A stretch of 64,000 bases of DNA, from positions 186,001 through 250,000 of the forward strand of contig CAXKVR010000046.1 in assembly GCA_964058845.1 (NCBI GenBank). Direction: 5' to 3'. The notes below the pieces were generated by a model, which was given only the letters and a program-made list of their open reading frames with translations, was not told the DNA's origin and did no database searches. This document shows, piece by piece, positions 22,371-34,619 of this stretch; position 1 is the stretch's first letter; every line of letters begins with the position of its first letter. Made by a program: the position numbers and the translations under genes. Source of the DNA: Carex sylvatica (taxonomy: Eukaryota > Streptophyta > Magnoliopsida > Poales > Cyperaceae).

Positions 22371-22961
22371 TTGAAGGTATTTTGAAGTTGACGAAACACA
22401 TGTATATATCAATACAAATTAATTTCAAGTAAAACAAATTATTTTAAAGTATATGAAAATTTGTTTAAAAATTACATTCTTTTTTGCAAGTAAATTATCA
22501 ATATTAAAAAAAAAAATGCATACTTATGTTTTTTCCAAATTTTATTTGTTTGTCGATTTTCACAATAATTTTTATTTTAAAAAGTGAATTTCATACTATA
22601 TAAAAGTTTATTGAATTTTATAGTATAATAAAATTTTATGTACCTTTATTATTATTATTATTTTCATGTGGTTATTGATTATTTTAGGGATTGTTAACTC
22701 TTATTACTAAATTAATATGGTATATTCTTAATATATTAAATATATACTATAGTTATTGTATAATTATTGGATGTATTAATATCATATAATTAGTAGTTTA
22801 TTATAAATAATTAACTATTTTAGGGTTTTAATTGCTTGAATTTGCAGTTCAATTAGGGTTTGAATTTGGTTGAAAATATTTATAAATTGTTTAAAATTTT
22901 GAATAAATTTTAATTTTTAAAATTGTGGTTGATTAATATGGATTTTTTTTGTAAATGTAGT

Positions 22962-25900
22962 ATGCCCAGATCTAGACGGTGGGGATTACGAGCTGCGCCT
23001 GCAGCGGATCCGGCTGCAGCGGGTCCAGATGCCGTGGATCCGAGTGTAGCGGGCACGTCCTCGGTGGATCCGATTGGAGAGGGTCCGTTGTCATATGAGG
23101 ATCCGATTGGAGCGGGTTCGTCGTCTCAGGTCGGTTTTACAGATGGTGCGCATGATCCTGACACATTTAGTCCTCTTATATGGACCCATCATGTTAAGCA
23201 CCGCGTCTCATTGGCATCTCTTGAGGTATGTGATTTTTATACTTAATGTAAATAATACTAAAAAAATGGCACGATTTGAGTCTCACAAATTGATAATAAA
23301 TACAGGATGATGTCATGCTTACGGAGGCACCGCAGGTCTGAGATTTCGTTCGTTCCCCATGAAGAAATGCAGCGATGCCTCTTGAACCTTGGGTTGTATC
23401 AGCTTGTCATTATGCCGCAGAGTAAGATCGATCAGTCTCTGATGCATGGTCTAGCGGAGAGATGGAGACCTGAGACCCATACATTTCATCTCCCGGTCGG
23501 GGAGATGACAGTCACCCTTGGTGATGTGAGCGCATTATGGGGTTTACCCATTGATGGCGAGCCCATAGGTGGCATCTCAGACCATCCAAACCTGCAGAGG
23601 ATGATACCGAAGTTGTTAGGGTGTGATCCAAAGAATCTGCAGAAGAAATTGAAGAAGAAGAAGAATAAGGGGGAGGAGGAGGAGGAGGAGTTCCGGTATT
23701 CTGGGTACTGTATTTCTCTAAAGGCACTCCGGTCTCACTTCTTTCAGAATCAGATATTCCCTGAAACTGCTGACATTGAGGCGATCAGGAGGTACCATTA
23801 CACTATTTAAAGTAACTTAGTAGTTCATCAACAATCTCAATTATTTATATTGATTATTTTATATTGCAGGTATACTAGGGCGTATGTGTTGGATTTGTGT
23901 GGTGCTGTCATGTTCGAGGATTCCAGCGGTGATGCGGTCCCGATTATGTATCTCTCCCTGCTGAGAAACATGGAGAAATAATCGAGATGAAACTCGGGTG
24001 GAGCTGTCCTCACTCACTTATACAGAGGCCTGTGTCATGCTTGTCTGGTAAGTCTGTATTAATATACGTTGTAATTGAAAGTTGAATAAGATGCACCAAG
24101 TTTTTATTTTAAGTTAAATTTTCAGGTGAGGAATAAACAGATTTTTGGACCGCTTCTTCTGCTACAGCATTGGTCGTGGTCACATCTGCATGTAAATCGG
24201 CCAGTTATACCATTGCCACATCCCCGATGGGGAGTTCCTAACCCAGACAGATGCCCTGCGTACGGTGCCATATGGGGCAGTCATCAGAGTTATGAAGAAA
24301 CGGGCAGGGGGTTTCTTATGTTCGGAGTCAGCTCCAGATGCTCCGAGATGCGAATATCGATTGGTTTCCGTATTGTACATGGTATCAGCGTAGATGGCTG
24401 AGCCCGCTGACATTGGAGCAGACACGACTATGGTATTATCGGGGACCAATCGTTTGTTTCTGGATAGTGGAGTATCACTATCCCGATCGGGTGTCTCGAC
24501 AGTTTGGCTTGGATACTTTCATTCCGGATAACCCACTGATGGGTAAGGATGATACCGACAAGTTCCACAAGTAAGTACTATGTACTTAATTTTATTATCA
24601 CTTTAATAATGCCACTGTTTCTCTCATTTGTAATTAATTGTACTTGCAGTACGGCGCACACTAAGCCCAAAGTCGACTGGAGACAGCATTTTAGCTTGGA
24701 GTACGGCTTGGCTCGACATCTGGATCAGCAGTTATGGAGTCCGCCATCGGAGCGTCAGTGGGTGCTGGTCCCGGGGATTTGAGATATGCCGTATGGTACC
24801 AGAGATGGGGAATGCCGTCAGTCTACCTTACAGGCCATTATGGCGACAACCTTCGACGTAGACTGATGGATTAATCTGGCAATTACATGCCTTGGGGTCC
24901 GATCAATGCTCACGCGGTAAATACAACTTAAACATACTGTAATTAAAAATTACAAATTTTAATTACTTACTGTTGTCATAATCATGTTGTGTGCAGCTGT
25001 TGACAGCTATGAGAGGAGTTGGACACAGCCTGGCGTGCATGGCAAGGGATGCTTGGCGATATATAGGATGTCAAATGCTTGAGCACACTGCACCAATCGT
25101 GGAGACAGACGGTTTTGAAGGCCGCCTCGTTGGCATGCTGCGCGATTCTGGGAAGAACATCAATTGGTGGGATATACAGAAGACACCGCGTAATCCAGAT
25201 TATCAACCAGAGACCATCTACGCTCATAATATGCCACCACCTCCTACAGGTAATTGCAAGTTAATATTAAAAGTAGGACACACGCAATGGTTCTATTTTC
25301 ACCAAATTATTTGTTGTAACTCACTTAACTTTCAATTATGTAGAGGATGACTCGGGTTAGGCGTTCCACCACTGGGTGTTGAATACACAAGGATGGGACG
25401 CTTACAGAAATAAATACGGAGTTCCGGTAGAGCTTGGCCCGGTCAGTTACTGTTTTATATTATTTATTGCAGAGTTATTTGTATGTAGCAAAACTGACAT
25501 TATTTCAATTTAGGATGGAGCACCTCGTTGGAATGTCGAGCCTAGTTTTAGCGTGGATGAGCTGCCCCCGTTCGATATAGATGCTGAGGACATTGGCTCC
25601 CACAGGCCACGATATGGAGTGGAGATGAAGCACGACTACGAGGCTGGAGGGAGTGCATCTTAGACTACAGATGGCTTTGTCTCTGCATTATTTGGTACAC
25701 CGCCTCCTGCCACGTATGCTGCAAGCTGGGAGGAAGATCCATGGGAGCTACGTACAGGCCCGGCACCCGTAGAGTCAGCTGGTCTATTTGATCCATGGAC
25801 AGCCGGTACAGGTATGCATCACATGTATACGGAAGAGGAGGACGAGGATATGGAGGAGGAGGATTTAGGAGATGCGAGTCCGCAAAGGCGCGTGCAGCCG

Positions 25901-25966
25901 CACAGGGATGGTAAAGGCATAGCGGCTCATAGGTTGTCTCCCTCCGGAAGGAAACGACGAGGATGA
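22962..25966 (+). pseudogene. Plant-mobile-domain (PMD) gene of MULE-A, inactivated
   Basis: Encodes a transposon-borne relative of the MAIN/MAIL1 and PP7-long-form family. The signature 'ERWRPETHTFHLPVGEMTVT' with 'LGDVSALWGLPIDG' lies at about 23455-23555. Likely coding exons are 22962-23225, 23306-23791, 23870-24047, 24126-24570, 24650-24916, 24997-25249, 25344-25441 and 25514-25966, all with GT-AG borders. The N-terminus is Ala/Asp/Pro-rich; the C-terminus is acidic then basic, ending in SPSGRKRRG, a possible nuclear signal. Damage: a 2-bp deletion near 23325 relative to MULE-B, stops in exon 3 (near 23978), exon 5 (near 24871) and exon 7 (near 25357), and frame slips in exons 4 and 5. 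The PMD's biochemical role is not established; host homologues act in transposon silencing and meristem maintenance. Confidence 0.85.
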
Positions 25967-26300
25967 TTGCAGAGTTTTTTTTTATTGTGATATAGGCCTG
26001 ACTGTAGTATTTTGAGTTTGGGACTGTTGTGTTATATATCTGGGATTGTGTTATTTTATATTTCATGTTGGCTTTTATCTTTTGTTTACTTTACATTTCG
26101 TCGTTTTTATCTGCGTGCGTATCTTTTTATACTTTACATTTCGTCATTTCTACTCATTAGTTACTACGTAATCATAACAAATCAAAATATTATATATCAT
26201 ATTAAAAGCGCAACATTACAATTAAAGTTCAACAACACAATTAAAGTTCATAACTTAGTTCAAACCAAACAAATAAGTTCACACAAGCAAAATAGCAGGT

Positions 26301-29300
26301 TTATCTGCCCCTTCCACCACGTCTCAAAAAACTAATGATGCGACTAGTTCTACTGGTATCAACTGCAGGTGCGGCATTATTTGTAGAGGCTTGGCAACTA
26401 GATGATTGGCACGGAGGAGGGGGATGTTCTGTTCTACTAGTTGCTTCAGCAACAATTCTAGCATTTTCTCTTTCGTTGTGCTCGTTTATGGCATCTGAAC
26501 ATAGGAACACAATTCAGTTAGTAATATAATAAGATCATAAATGAATTTCGTACAATGCTATATACCTGCCATGCGCCTGTCAGAAACAGAACGGTGAACT
26601 TGATTTTCCAACGGTCACCTACCACCCATCTCGTCCATGGTCATTACAACACGCTTGTGTCTCCTCCTCCCCTTTCTTATCCATCCTTTGAAGGAAGTAT
26701 TCTATCACCGACATATGCAGGCCACTCATGCTGATCGGGATAAGAATGGAAAGATCCACCCCAAGTGGAAGCAAGGTAATCAGTACGATACATGTCAGCA
26801 ACATAGTGATCCTCACAGTAGTTCCTCACTTGTCATACAGCCATCACGTGACTACAAGGTATGTGACTTAGTTGGGGTCCTTGGCATGTACAGGTTACCG
26901 CCCTGGTATCTCCGAATTTAACCACGTACTTGCAAGCCCTCTTCACAAACTCCATAGTGCCATCTAGTTTGCGACTGGTAGGAACGTATTCATTTGGATT
27001 TTCCACTTCGAATTCAGTACCATCATTACCCATCGGGATCACGGTCATAGTTGCACCTTTGTCCCTGTGTTGTCTTAGTTTCTCCTCCACCCTTGTTGAA
27101 AATGACTGATTCATCATTATTAATTCTGCGGCCTTAGCATGTCGTTCCTGAAACCATGCATTTAACTTGTAGAATGTATCATCTACAACTGCAGCCACGG
27201 GCAACATCCGACTCTGCTTGAATACTGCATTCAGCGACTCCGACCCGTTGGCGGTCATAATTCCCCAACGCCAACCTCCATCACGGGATTGATATATTTT
27301 CTCGTATGCTGGATCTTCGTTTACATCTCTGGGATTATTTCTGCCCACCTTCATTAAGTAGAGATTTGCCTTTGGCATGTACTAAAATAATAAGAAAATA
27401 AAATAATATAAGTAAATAATTGTACTAAAAAAACAGTCTTCGAAAAATAAAATAATATATGTAAACAATTGAAATATATATACCTTTGCAAAATTTCTAG
27501 TCATCTCTAGCACCATTCTCAGCTTTTTCTTTCTGCAATTTTGTTTAAATGTTTCTAGAACCCACTTGTCATTTCCGGTTGCCTTGGAAAGGTTCTCCGC
27601 AACGTGTTGCATACACAACCTGTGCACACACTGCCCAGTACGCGTTGACCAACCGTAATCTTCACGATCAAAAACATATTTTATTCCTTTGTGCTGGTCT
27701 GATATCACACAGAAAAATTTTCCTTCCCCAATCACCCGTCTTCTTAAAAACTGCATAAAGAATCCCCAGTTCTCACCATCCTCTTTCTGAACAATTGCAA
27801 AGGCCAAAGGAAACAACTGGTTCTCAACATCATATGCACATGCTATCAGTAGCCTCCCCTCATAACGGCCGAACATGAAGCATGCATCAATGTTGATAAC
27901 GGGTATGATGTATGGCACAGCTTGGATACAAGCCCCAAAAGCCCATGCTATGCCCTTGAATTGTTGAGCTCCCTCTATTAGTACTCCATCCTTATAAAAA
28001 AAAAGGGCAATGCCATCGCTCATATATGGTCCCGACGTTTGTACTTGCCATGGCCTGGAGCAATGGTGCCAGATAGCCGTATGAATCCTTCCAACTACCG
28101 AATATTCTGCAAACCGCAAGTTCACGACCTCTCCACAGCCTGTTGTATTTTGGGGTTACATATTTGTATTTGTGTCTGACGGTTCTAGCCACCGCCTTGA
28201 TGCTCATCGATGGATCCAACTTAATGTCCTCCTCAATTGCATCGGCAATTAGTGATGCCGTCAGCTGTGCATGGTCTGTCCTTGTGGATGCAGACTTACA
28301 TGTGTGAGGTGGTTCACACTTTCTAATCATCCATGCTTCCCCTGAACCCGCAGGAGTTGCATAAAGGCGGAACTCGCACCGCGGGTGAGTTTTACATAGC
28401 ACAACTAACCGTGTTCGCTCCCTTTTGTGTATTTTATATTCCCAGTTGCCGTGAACATGGGTCTCATTGATTTTCTTTACAAGTTCGTCTATGTTTGTAT
28501 AAAGTTGCCCTGCGGCAAGTTCCTGATTGTATTTAACACGAGGACCAAAGAAACTAATGTCTGCCTCTTCGAATGCTGTAGTATCGTTGAATGTGGTGAC
28601 CAGATGCTTATTTTTTCGACCTCTAATCGGGAATTTTTCTGCCCTGGATAAACCTAGTACATTTGCATCACCATCTGATAAGTCATCAGATTCCCAAACC
28701 CCTTGGTATTCATCCCCCGTTTCTATTTCCTTTTCTGGTATGACATCAATAGGATCAACATTAATATCAATATCAGTTCGATTAACGAGTACCGGTCCTG
28801 ACTCTGGCATAGTTGGAAATCTAGGGATTATGGGTGTCTGTCTGGGTGGTGGTGGTAACTCTTCAATATTTTCATGGGAGTTGTGGTACCCCTGGTTGTC
28901 ATAAGGGGAGTGCTGGTGGTACCCCTGGTTGTCATATGGGGAGTGCTGGTGGTACCCCTGGCTGTCATATGGGGAGTGCTGGTGGTACCCCTGGCTGTCA
29001 TATGGGGAGTTTTTATAACCTGAAGGTCCAGCCCTAGTCGTACTTGAAGGTCCAGCCCTAGCCCGGGGAACCCTCTTCGAATATATGTCCATTACCTGAA
29101 CCCCACTGGCCGCAATTTGAGTGTACACAACTCTCCACAAATTCGCATCTGTTAGTAAGGTCTACCCCCCACCCCACGTGAGTTGTCAATCTGTGTAGCC
29201 AATTCTATTTCATACCTGTTGGGGTTTACAACAGTCTTTTCGTATATTAGCTTTTTAAGTGCCTGAAATGTGGTATTTTCATTAATCTCGAAGCCAAATG

Positions 29301-29373
29301 CAGCATCTTTCGTGTACTGCACGCCATCTTCACTCTTTTGTACCTTGCCGCCCACATACAATGCAACTAACAT
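26301..29373 (-). pseudogene. MuDR-type transposase gene of MULE-A, inactivated
   Basis: Translated from ATG at 29373, the domains in order are: a beta-rich N-terminal region (MLVALYVGGK...), a Tyr/His-rich 11-residue repeat (28888-29010), an acidic linker, a Cys/His DNA-binding finger (CKTHPRCEF...HTC, about 28290-28405), and the MULE DDE core with 'INIDACFMFGRYEG' and 'CVISDQHKGI' carrying the first two acidic residues. After an intron (27382-27483) come 'NGSESLNAVF' and a SWIM finger CTCQGPQLSHIPCSHV (near 26850). The tail exon ends at 26301 in FLRRGGRGR. Damage relative to MULE-B: a 16-bp deletion near 29152, a slip in a T-run near 28000 and a stop just after the SWIM finger. A working protein would cut and paste the element. 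Confidence 0.9.
28888..29010 (-). repeat. 33-bp minisatellite encoding an 11-residue repeat
   Basis: Four near-identical 33-bp units in frame with the transposase, each giving SPYD-S/N-QGYHQH. The same array is present in MULE-B (51400-51545) with two units hit by stops. The length is a multiple of three, so unit-number changes keep the frame. Confidence 0.9.
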
Positions 29374-29409
29374 CTTTTCCTTAACAAACTACATTTAAAA
29401 AATAATTTT

Positions 29410-29790
29410 ATAAGTATTACAGTAATTGTACATCAATAATAGATAAAGATATCTGAGATTCGATTCAATCAATTTTTGAGTTTTATTTAAAAAAAATTGA
29501 ATAAATTGAAAAAAGAAGAAGATAAATATAGAACTCTCAATTATATAATAATCAATGTACAGAACTTTAGATTGTTAAAAATCAATAATTAATTAATCAA
29601 ATTATTTCTGACTAAATGAAATTAAAAAAAATTAAGAAATGAAAAAAAATTAGTTGGTTTTCATTAAGAAATATGGTATTATAACGGGTACAGTAATCTA
29701 ATTAGAAAAAAAAAATGTTGCTACAGTAATTACATAGAACAGTAATTGCTACTGTAATTGCGACAGTTACAGTAGTTACAGATAATAGAA
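29410..29790. repeat. Sub-terminal 'ACAGTAAT' repeat cluster of MULE-A
   Basis: Between the transposase ATG and the right TIR there are about ten copies of cagtaatt/tactgtaa-like words in both orientations (29420, 29690-29790). The equivalent region in MULE-B (50820-50995) has a denser array of the same word. Confidence 0.75.
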
Positions 29791-29929
29791 CAGTAATAAC
29801 TATAATTAAAAAAAACTAAAAAAATACCTTCTGCTATAGTAAATCACCTCTCTCAAACAGTAAAATCGCTCTCTGACTTCGTTTACAGATAATGGAGGCA
29901 GGAGAGAGAAAAAAACGTTTAAAATATAT

Positions 29930-30148
29930 CCATAGTGGACCGCCCGGCCCTGGGGCGGTTTGCTCATCTATGGACCGCCCGCAGTGGGGGCGGTTTCCTC
30001 TCCCCGTGACCCGCCCCAGGCCCAGGCGGTTCGCTTGCATTTTGGGCCGCCCCAGGCCCAGGCAGTTGGGTTATTTAAAAAAAAAAAAATTATTCAAGGT
30101 TATTTTTAAAATTTCGTTTTGTTTTTGGGGTATTAATAAAAATGGCCG
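29930..30148 (-). repeat. MULE-A right terminal inverted repeat (transposase side)
   Basis: Reverse complement of the left repeat with few mismatches. It carries an extra GC-rich unit ('gggcggtcca...gagcaaaccgcc') and an internal 'ccgccccaggcccaggcggt' palindrome-like word. Confidence 0.9.
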
Positions 30149-30158
30149 CACATCATGC

Positions 30159-33100
30159 ATGTCAATTTAGCAACAAACTACCTATAAATCAATTCTATTT
30201 ACTATTAATTGGCACCAATTAACACTGAAGAGCATTGTCATTCGTCACTAGATTAAAAATTAGTTTTTTAAATATTTTAAGAGTAATTAACTATTTATTA
30301 ATTAGCAGTAATTGACAGGTGTACCGAAATTAATTACTTAACCAATAGGAACTGTTAATTAAAATGGGAATTGTAAAATACAACTTGCACCTACGTTGTC
30401 AATATAATTAAACATATACCTAACATGCATGCATCAGTGAATCTTTTGTAAACAGTCTTTTAAACAATATATCCAACTAATTTTCTTCTGACAAATTCAG
30501 ATTTTATTGATATTTAAAATTAATTAAATTATATATATATATATATATATATAGCTGGTCCAGACGGCCAGTATCATTGGAGATATCTGTGGAAATAGTC
30601 ACAATTGATGATTCGTTATAAAACAACAATATTGAATTATTAATAACTATAATTATATATAGTTGGATGAAACCATTGATGGCTGGCTGACTCATACCTT
30701 GTATTATAGTCACAATTGGTCGATCGTGAGTAGAGCACCTGTATGACATTGATCAGGTTCAGCAGCAAATTAATTAATTAATTATGTAGCCAACAGGATT
30801 AACCAACTTATTTATTCAACCGGGTTATAATTAATACCATCAATTCGATAATAACCATAACAAACAAAATAAGCTGCAAAAAATGAATAAAAAAATAGAC
30901 ATGCTTGCATGGATGCAGGACCTTTTTTTTTAATAATATTGTCTTAATGAATTCCTGCCAGTAATTTAGCTAATCGAGTTTGATTAAAAATTAAGTCAAT
31001 GGAATAATAGAATTACCTACTATGCTATTTACTTAGGAAGGTGACAAACGGAAATTATGGGATTGAGAGAGAGAGAGAGAGGCATTAAATGCGAAGAGAA
31101 CAAAATCACATGAACGGTACAAATGCATGTTGGTCTACCCTCTAGGCTCTTAGCTATACTTTTATTTTTAAAACTTGCCTCTATTAATTACTTCTCTTAA
31201 TTTACGGCTAAATAATTTCTTCTAGTATGCCATTTGTTAGTTTTCTTATATTGAATTTTTTTTTATTATTTAATTTTTATTTTTGTTTGATACGGGCCGT
31301 TTGGAAATATATTTTTTAACAAATTATTTTTTTCGTTGGGGCTGTTAAATGTCTCCGAAACTCAAGAAAGTTAGGCTCTACTTTTGTGCAATAATTGCCT
31401 TCATTTTATATTTAAAGAGACGAACTATTTTTTGTTGGGCCGTTTAAATACGTTAATTTTCGAATTCAATTCATTTCAGCAATTTTTCATGAAAATGATC
31501 TGGAAATGAGTTACCATAATCGGAGTGAATAATAAGGTAAAATTATTTCATTATCACGGAAATTTTTAAAAACCCTAAATTTCACTCTATTTACCTAAGC
31601 TGTTATTAAAATCCAAGTTCTATGCTTTCAAATTGGAATGCTCATAAAACTAATACAACTTAATTAAGAGAGAAAAAAAAGAAGGGGCAATAGCAAGAGA
31701 AGGGAAAGGAGAAGATGATTGTCGTTGTCATTGTCGGTGCACCATGGCAACACCTCACGACCGCAACGAGTTATTGTCTTTGCCTATATGTTTTGAGAAA
31801 TCTTTTTAAAATTAATTAACAATATTTAACGACATGGTGGCCATTTAATGGTTTGACAAATTCACTGTAAATCTTCATACTGACGTTTTTATTAAGATCT
31901 ATTTTTTTAGTTCTATAAAGTTGTAATAACATAGCTGTGTACATATTATTATTAAATAATTATAGTTATCACATAATACACTATAAAATAATTGTAACAT
32001 TGGAAATACTTAAATTATTTCATCTTCGAATTTAACATTTAATAATACTACATAAAAGAAACACAAGTCTAAAAAATATAACAAAGTTGGACATACGTTT
32101 TTTTTTTTTTTTTAAACAAGTAAAACGATTGAACTATCAATCATGATTCATCCCAATAATATATTAATTTCAACAATTCAAATTATATAATGATTAATAA
32201 CTGTTAGATTTTTTTTTTTTTTTTTTGCAGAAACTTAATACCAGAGAATTTATAAACTTAACCAGTTTAATCGCATTTTTTAAAGCTCCGAAAAAACAAA
32301 GGGCGAAATTTTCTGAACCGTTTTGCCAATTCTTTCTCTTCTCCACTTCCAATTACAGACGCGACATCAATTATGTTTTGTTTTTGTGTTTGATTCATAT
32401 TGTCATTGGAGGGTAGATGTAAGATGTAACAGTAAATTTTAATATGGATAATGCAATGTTGAGATCTAACAGTAAATTATAATTTGGATAAGGCAATTAC
32501 AGAGATGCTCAGCCAAACTATCAGTAAATTATGAATGCTCTGTACTGTAATGGTGGATGGAATCTTTCCAAAGAAGTCGGATGGTGTCAGCTGTAACATT
32601 TAAAATACTAATTATTTGTATTAAATCATGTGCTTGGTGTCACTTGGTAGCATATCCATTATCCTACCTGATTAAATAATTTGCATGACTAATCATTGGT
32701 CATTTGCAATTTTGCATGCATGTTACTAATCATGGCCATCTCTAAATTATTAATGAACCATTGGTCCTGGCCTCCAGGGTAACATTTTTCCATCAATGCA
32801 TCTATATGTTGACAATATCTATTGGGCTTTAAACGGGCCAGGCCAATGAACTGTACAGAAACGGGGTTTGTTAAATGAACTTTTAAGTCCAAATATATTA
32901 GTAGCCTTATCAGGATCAGAGGTTTTAGGATGCTTTCTATCCGTGCATAAATTTTACCTTTAAGGATAAACTTTTAAATTGAAAATTGATTGATGAAAAT
33001 ATTGGGCCAGGCCAAACCAAATTTACTAATCCAGAGATTTATGGTCGTCTCCTTGGCCATCGGCTTCTGCTCGGCACCTTGACCTTGTAGTTCATAAATA

Positions 33101-33390
33101 ACATTCTTTAATGGAAGGAAAGGCCGATTGATTAATATAGACTTGAATAGTCTGTATACAGGCATTTGTTTCTATTACTATTAGTGGGCTTTAAATTAAA
33201 GCATACTGTTTTATAACAAAAGCTAATAAACTAATAATAGGCCTAGACGCCTAGTTATAGTTCAACACAAATAATAACATGTATTTATTATTTTGATGGG
33301 CCTTTTGGAGCTGTCAGATCAGATGTCATTATGGGGTTTTCAATCAGACGGCTTACATCGCATGTTATTATAATTATAACATGATATAGT
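30159..33390. other. Intergenic, no gene seen
   Basis: AT-rich DNA after the MULE-A TSD. It holds an AT run (30531-30552), a GA run (about 31064-31080), homopolymer A/T runs near 32100 and 32210, and no recognised coding exon. Open frames near 30504-30749, 32225-32416 and 32974-33165 lack known domains and upstream signals. Confidence 0.5.
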
Positions 33391-33401
33391 TCGGAATGTT
33401 A

Positions 33402-33601
33402 CACTTCGGAGTAGGTCCGATGCCCATTGGACCTACTTTGTTCGATGGGTGATCTGGTCATCTAATTGTATCAAGAATTGTGCGCTCCTATTAAAATCTA
33501 TATGAGTTTTTATCAATTTTTATGCGCACAGGTCTTAATGTTAATTGTACGGTGATGAACTAATTAAACCTAAAAGTAGGTCAATGTCTCCTACTCCTAT
33601 C
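33402..33601 (+). mobile_element. 200-bp MITE, copy 1
   Basis: Flanked by a perfect 11-bp direct repeat tcggaatgtta (33391-33401 and 33602-33612). The left end reads 'cacttcggagtaggtccgat' and holds a palindromic ggtccgatgcccattggacc; the right end is '...gtctcctactcctatc'. The same sequence occurs inverted at 35782-35991. A TSD of 9-11 bp suggests Mutator-type mobilisation. Confidence 0.75.
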
Positions 33602-34266
33602 TCGGAATGTTATGTTATGCACTGACAATTTGGCACGGAGAGCAAGGTAGAATGGAGCTTTGCCATCAAAGATTGAAGAGAGATGCACATTTCAACATGT
33701 CACAACTCAGAAACAAGGGGGTCCCCTTTGCAAAGTAGGCTATGGCTATGGTATTGTTGCTCTGTCATCAAAATCATACAAATTTGAAATTTATTTATAT
33801 GCTCCATTGGTAACAAGTTCACAGTTTATTTAAAATATCGTGCATGTGATGATGAATAGAAAGAAAAAGAAAAAGAAATGGGAAATTAAAGTGAACTATA
33901 ATTTATTTCAAATTTTCAATTCTCATTTATAGTGAACTTACAAATGCCAAAACAGAACCCAGAAAATGAAAGAAACAAACATAATATACGCTCTCTCTGT
34001 AATTAATTAAGCATCTTTTTACAAAAGCATGCACCACGAATTAATTAGCTCTTGCATCAAATATTTTCGTTACAAGAATCTTCAATTCTCTTCACCTTAT
34101 CTCGCCATTGTTGTGTCCGAGTAGCTTTTCTGCATAGCGCAATTTAGACAGTCAGATTTGAGTTCGACACGCCCATTAAACGGCCTGAAACCCGACCCGA
34201 TCCCTGCTCTGTTTCGTCAAAAGAAACAAAAGTGTTCGATTCTTAATTTCACAAGCAGCGAGATGA

Positions 34267-34446
34267 CTAATCAGAGAGATGATGAGCATGCCAGCACAGA
34301 AGCATCGTGATGCATCGACCGAGTATGTAAAACCTCGTCTTTTGTTGCTTCACCATTGTGTAGCATCTCCGGCGAATCCTTCTGCCAGCGCTGCCGCATT
34401 TATTCTTAGAGTAGTTGTAGGAATAAGAAGAAGTGGAGGTGGCCAT
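34267..34446 (-). CDS. DVL/ROTUNDIFOLIA-like (RTFL) small peptide
   Basis: A 59-residue intronless gene from ATG at 34446. The C-terminal half is the conserved RTFL domain: KQQKTRFYILGRCITMLLCW (about residues 34-53) followed by HAHH and a short tail. The invariant features (basic start, RFYIL, RC, ML-CW) are all present; a Gly replaces the usual Arg before the RC pair. The N-terminus is Ser/Tyr-rich and variable, as usual in this family. Known members are plasma-membrane-associated peptides that restrain longitudinal cell expansion when overexpressed. A TATTTATTTAAG sequence about 145 bases upstream may be its TATA element. Two inverted copies of a 200-bp MITE flank the gene, one about 670 bp downstream and one about 1.3 kb upstream of it. 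Confidence 0.85.
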   Translation of the reverse strand: MATSTSSYSYNYSKNKCGSAGRRIRRRCYTMVKQQKTRFYILGRCITMLLCWHAHHLSD

Positions 34447-34588
34447 GAGCAATTTTGCAGGAAATCAAATAGCTGATGGAGATCGAGAAGATTGGATTGG
34501 ATTGGAACAGAGAAGGAGAGGAGTTGAGGAATTTAATTTGCTTTGCTTTGCTTTGCCTTGCACAACCCACAATTCCACAAAGGGGTGG

Positions 34589-34601
34589 CTTAAATAAATA
34601 G
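34589..34601 (-). promoter_or_regulatory. Possible TATA element of the RTFL gene
   Basis: On the minus strand this reads ctatttatttaag, about 145 bases upstream of the ATG, followed by a tttgc-type short repeat and a purine-rich leader. Position and composition fit a plant TATA region; there is no further support. Confidence 0.4.
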
Positions 34602-34619
34602 ATCGGATATTGGAAATTT

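Larger units (their letters stand above)
20788..30148. mobile_element. MULE-A: 9.36-kb Mutator-like element carrying transposase and PMD genes
   Basis: The termini are long inverted repeats starting ggccatttttattaatac on the left and, as reverse complement, cggccatttttattaatac on the right. They are flanked by a 10-bp TSD cacatcatgc (20778-20787 and 30149-30158). Inside are two convergent genes: a PMD gene on the + strand (leader from about 20980, coding 22962-25966) and a MuDR-type transposase on the - strand (29373 down to 26301), their ends 335 bp apart. The right terminus has one extra base (cggcc against ggcc), and MULE-B shows the same asymmetry on its transposase side. Both genes carry disabling mutations, so this copy is not autonomous now. 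Confidence 0.93.

Noticed and set aside
22166..22399. 77-codon minus-strand ORF rich in Tyr, Asn and Lys
   Set aside because: It is the translation of the 31-bp AT-rich tandem repeat within the PMD 5'-UTR intron.
24126..24782. Separate small genes in the MULE-A PMD region
   Set aside because: The ORFs are exons and frame-slipped pieces of one PMD gene; intron borders and alignment with MULE-B show continuity.
28888..29010. Regular 33-bp repeats that superficially resemble a CRISPR array
   Set aside because: The units are contiguous with no spacers, lie in frame in a transposase gene and occur in a plant genome. It is a coding minisatellite.
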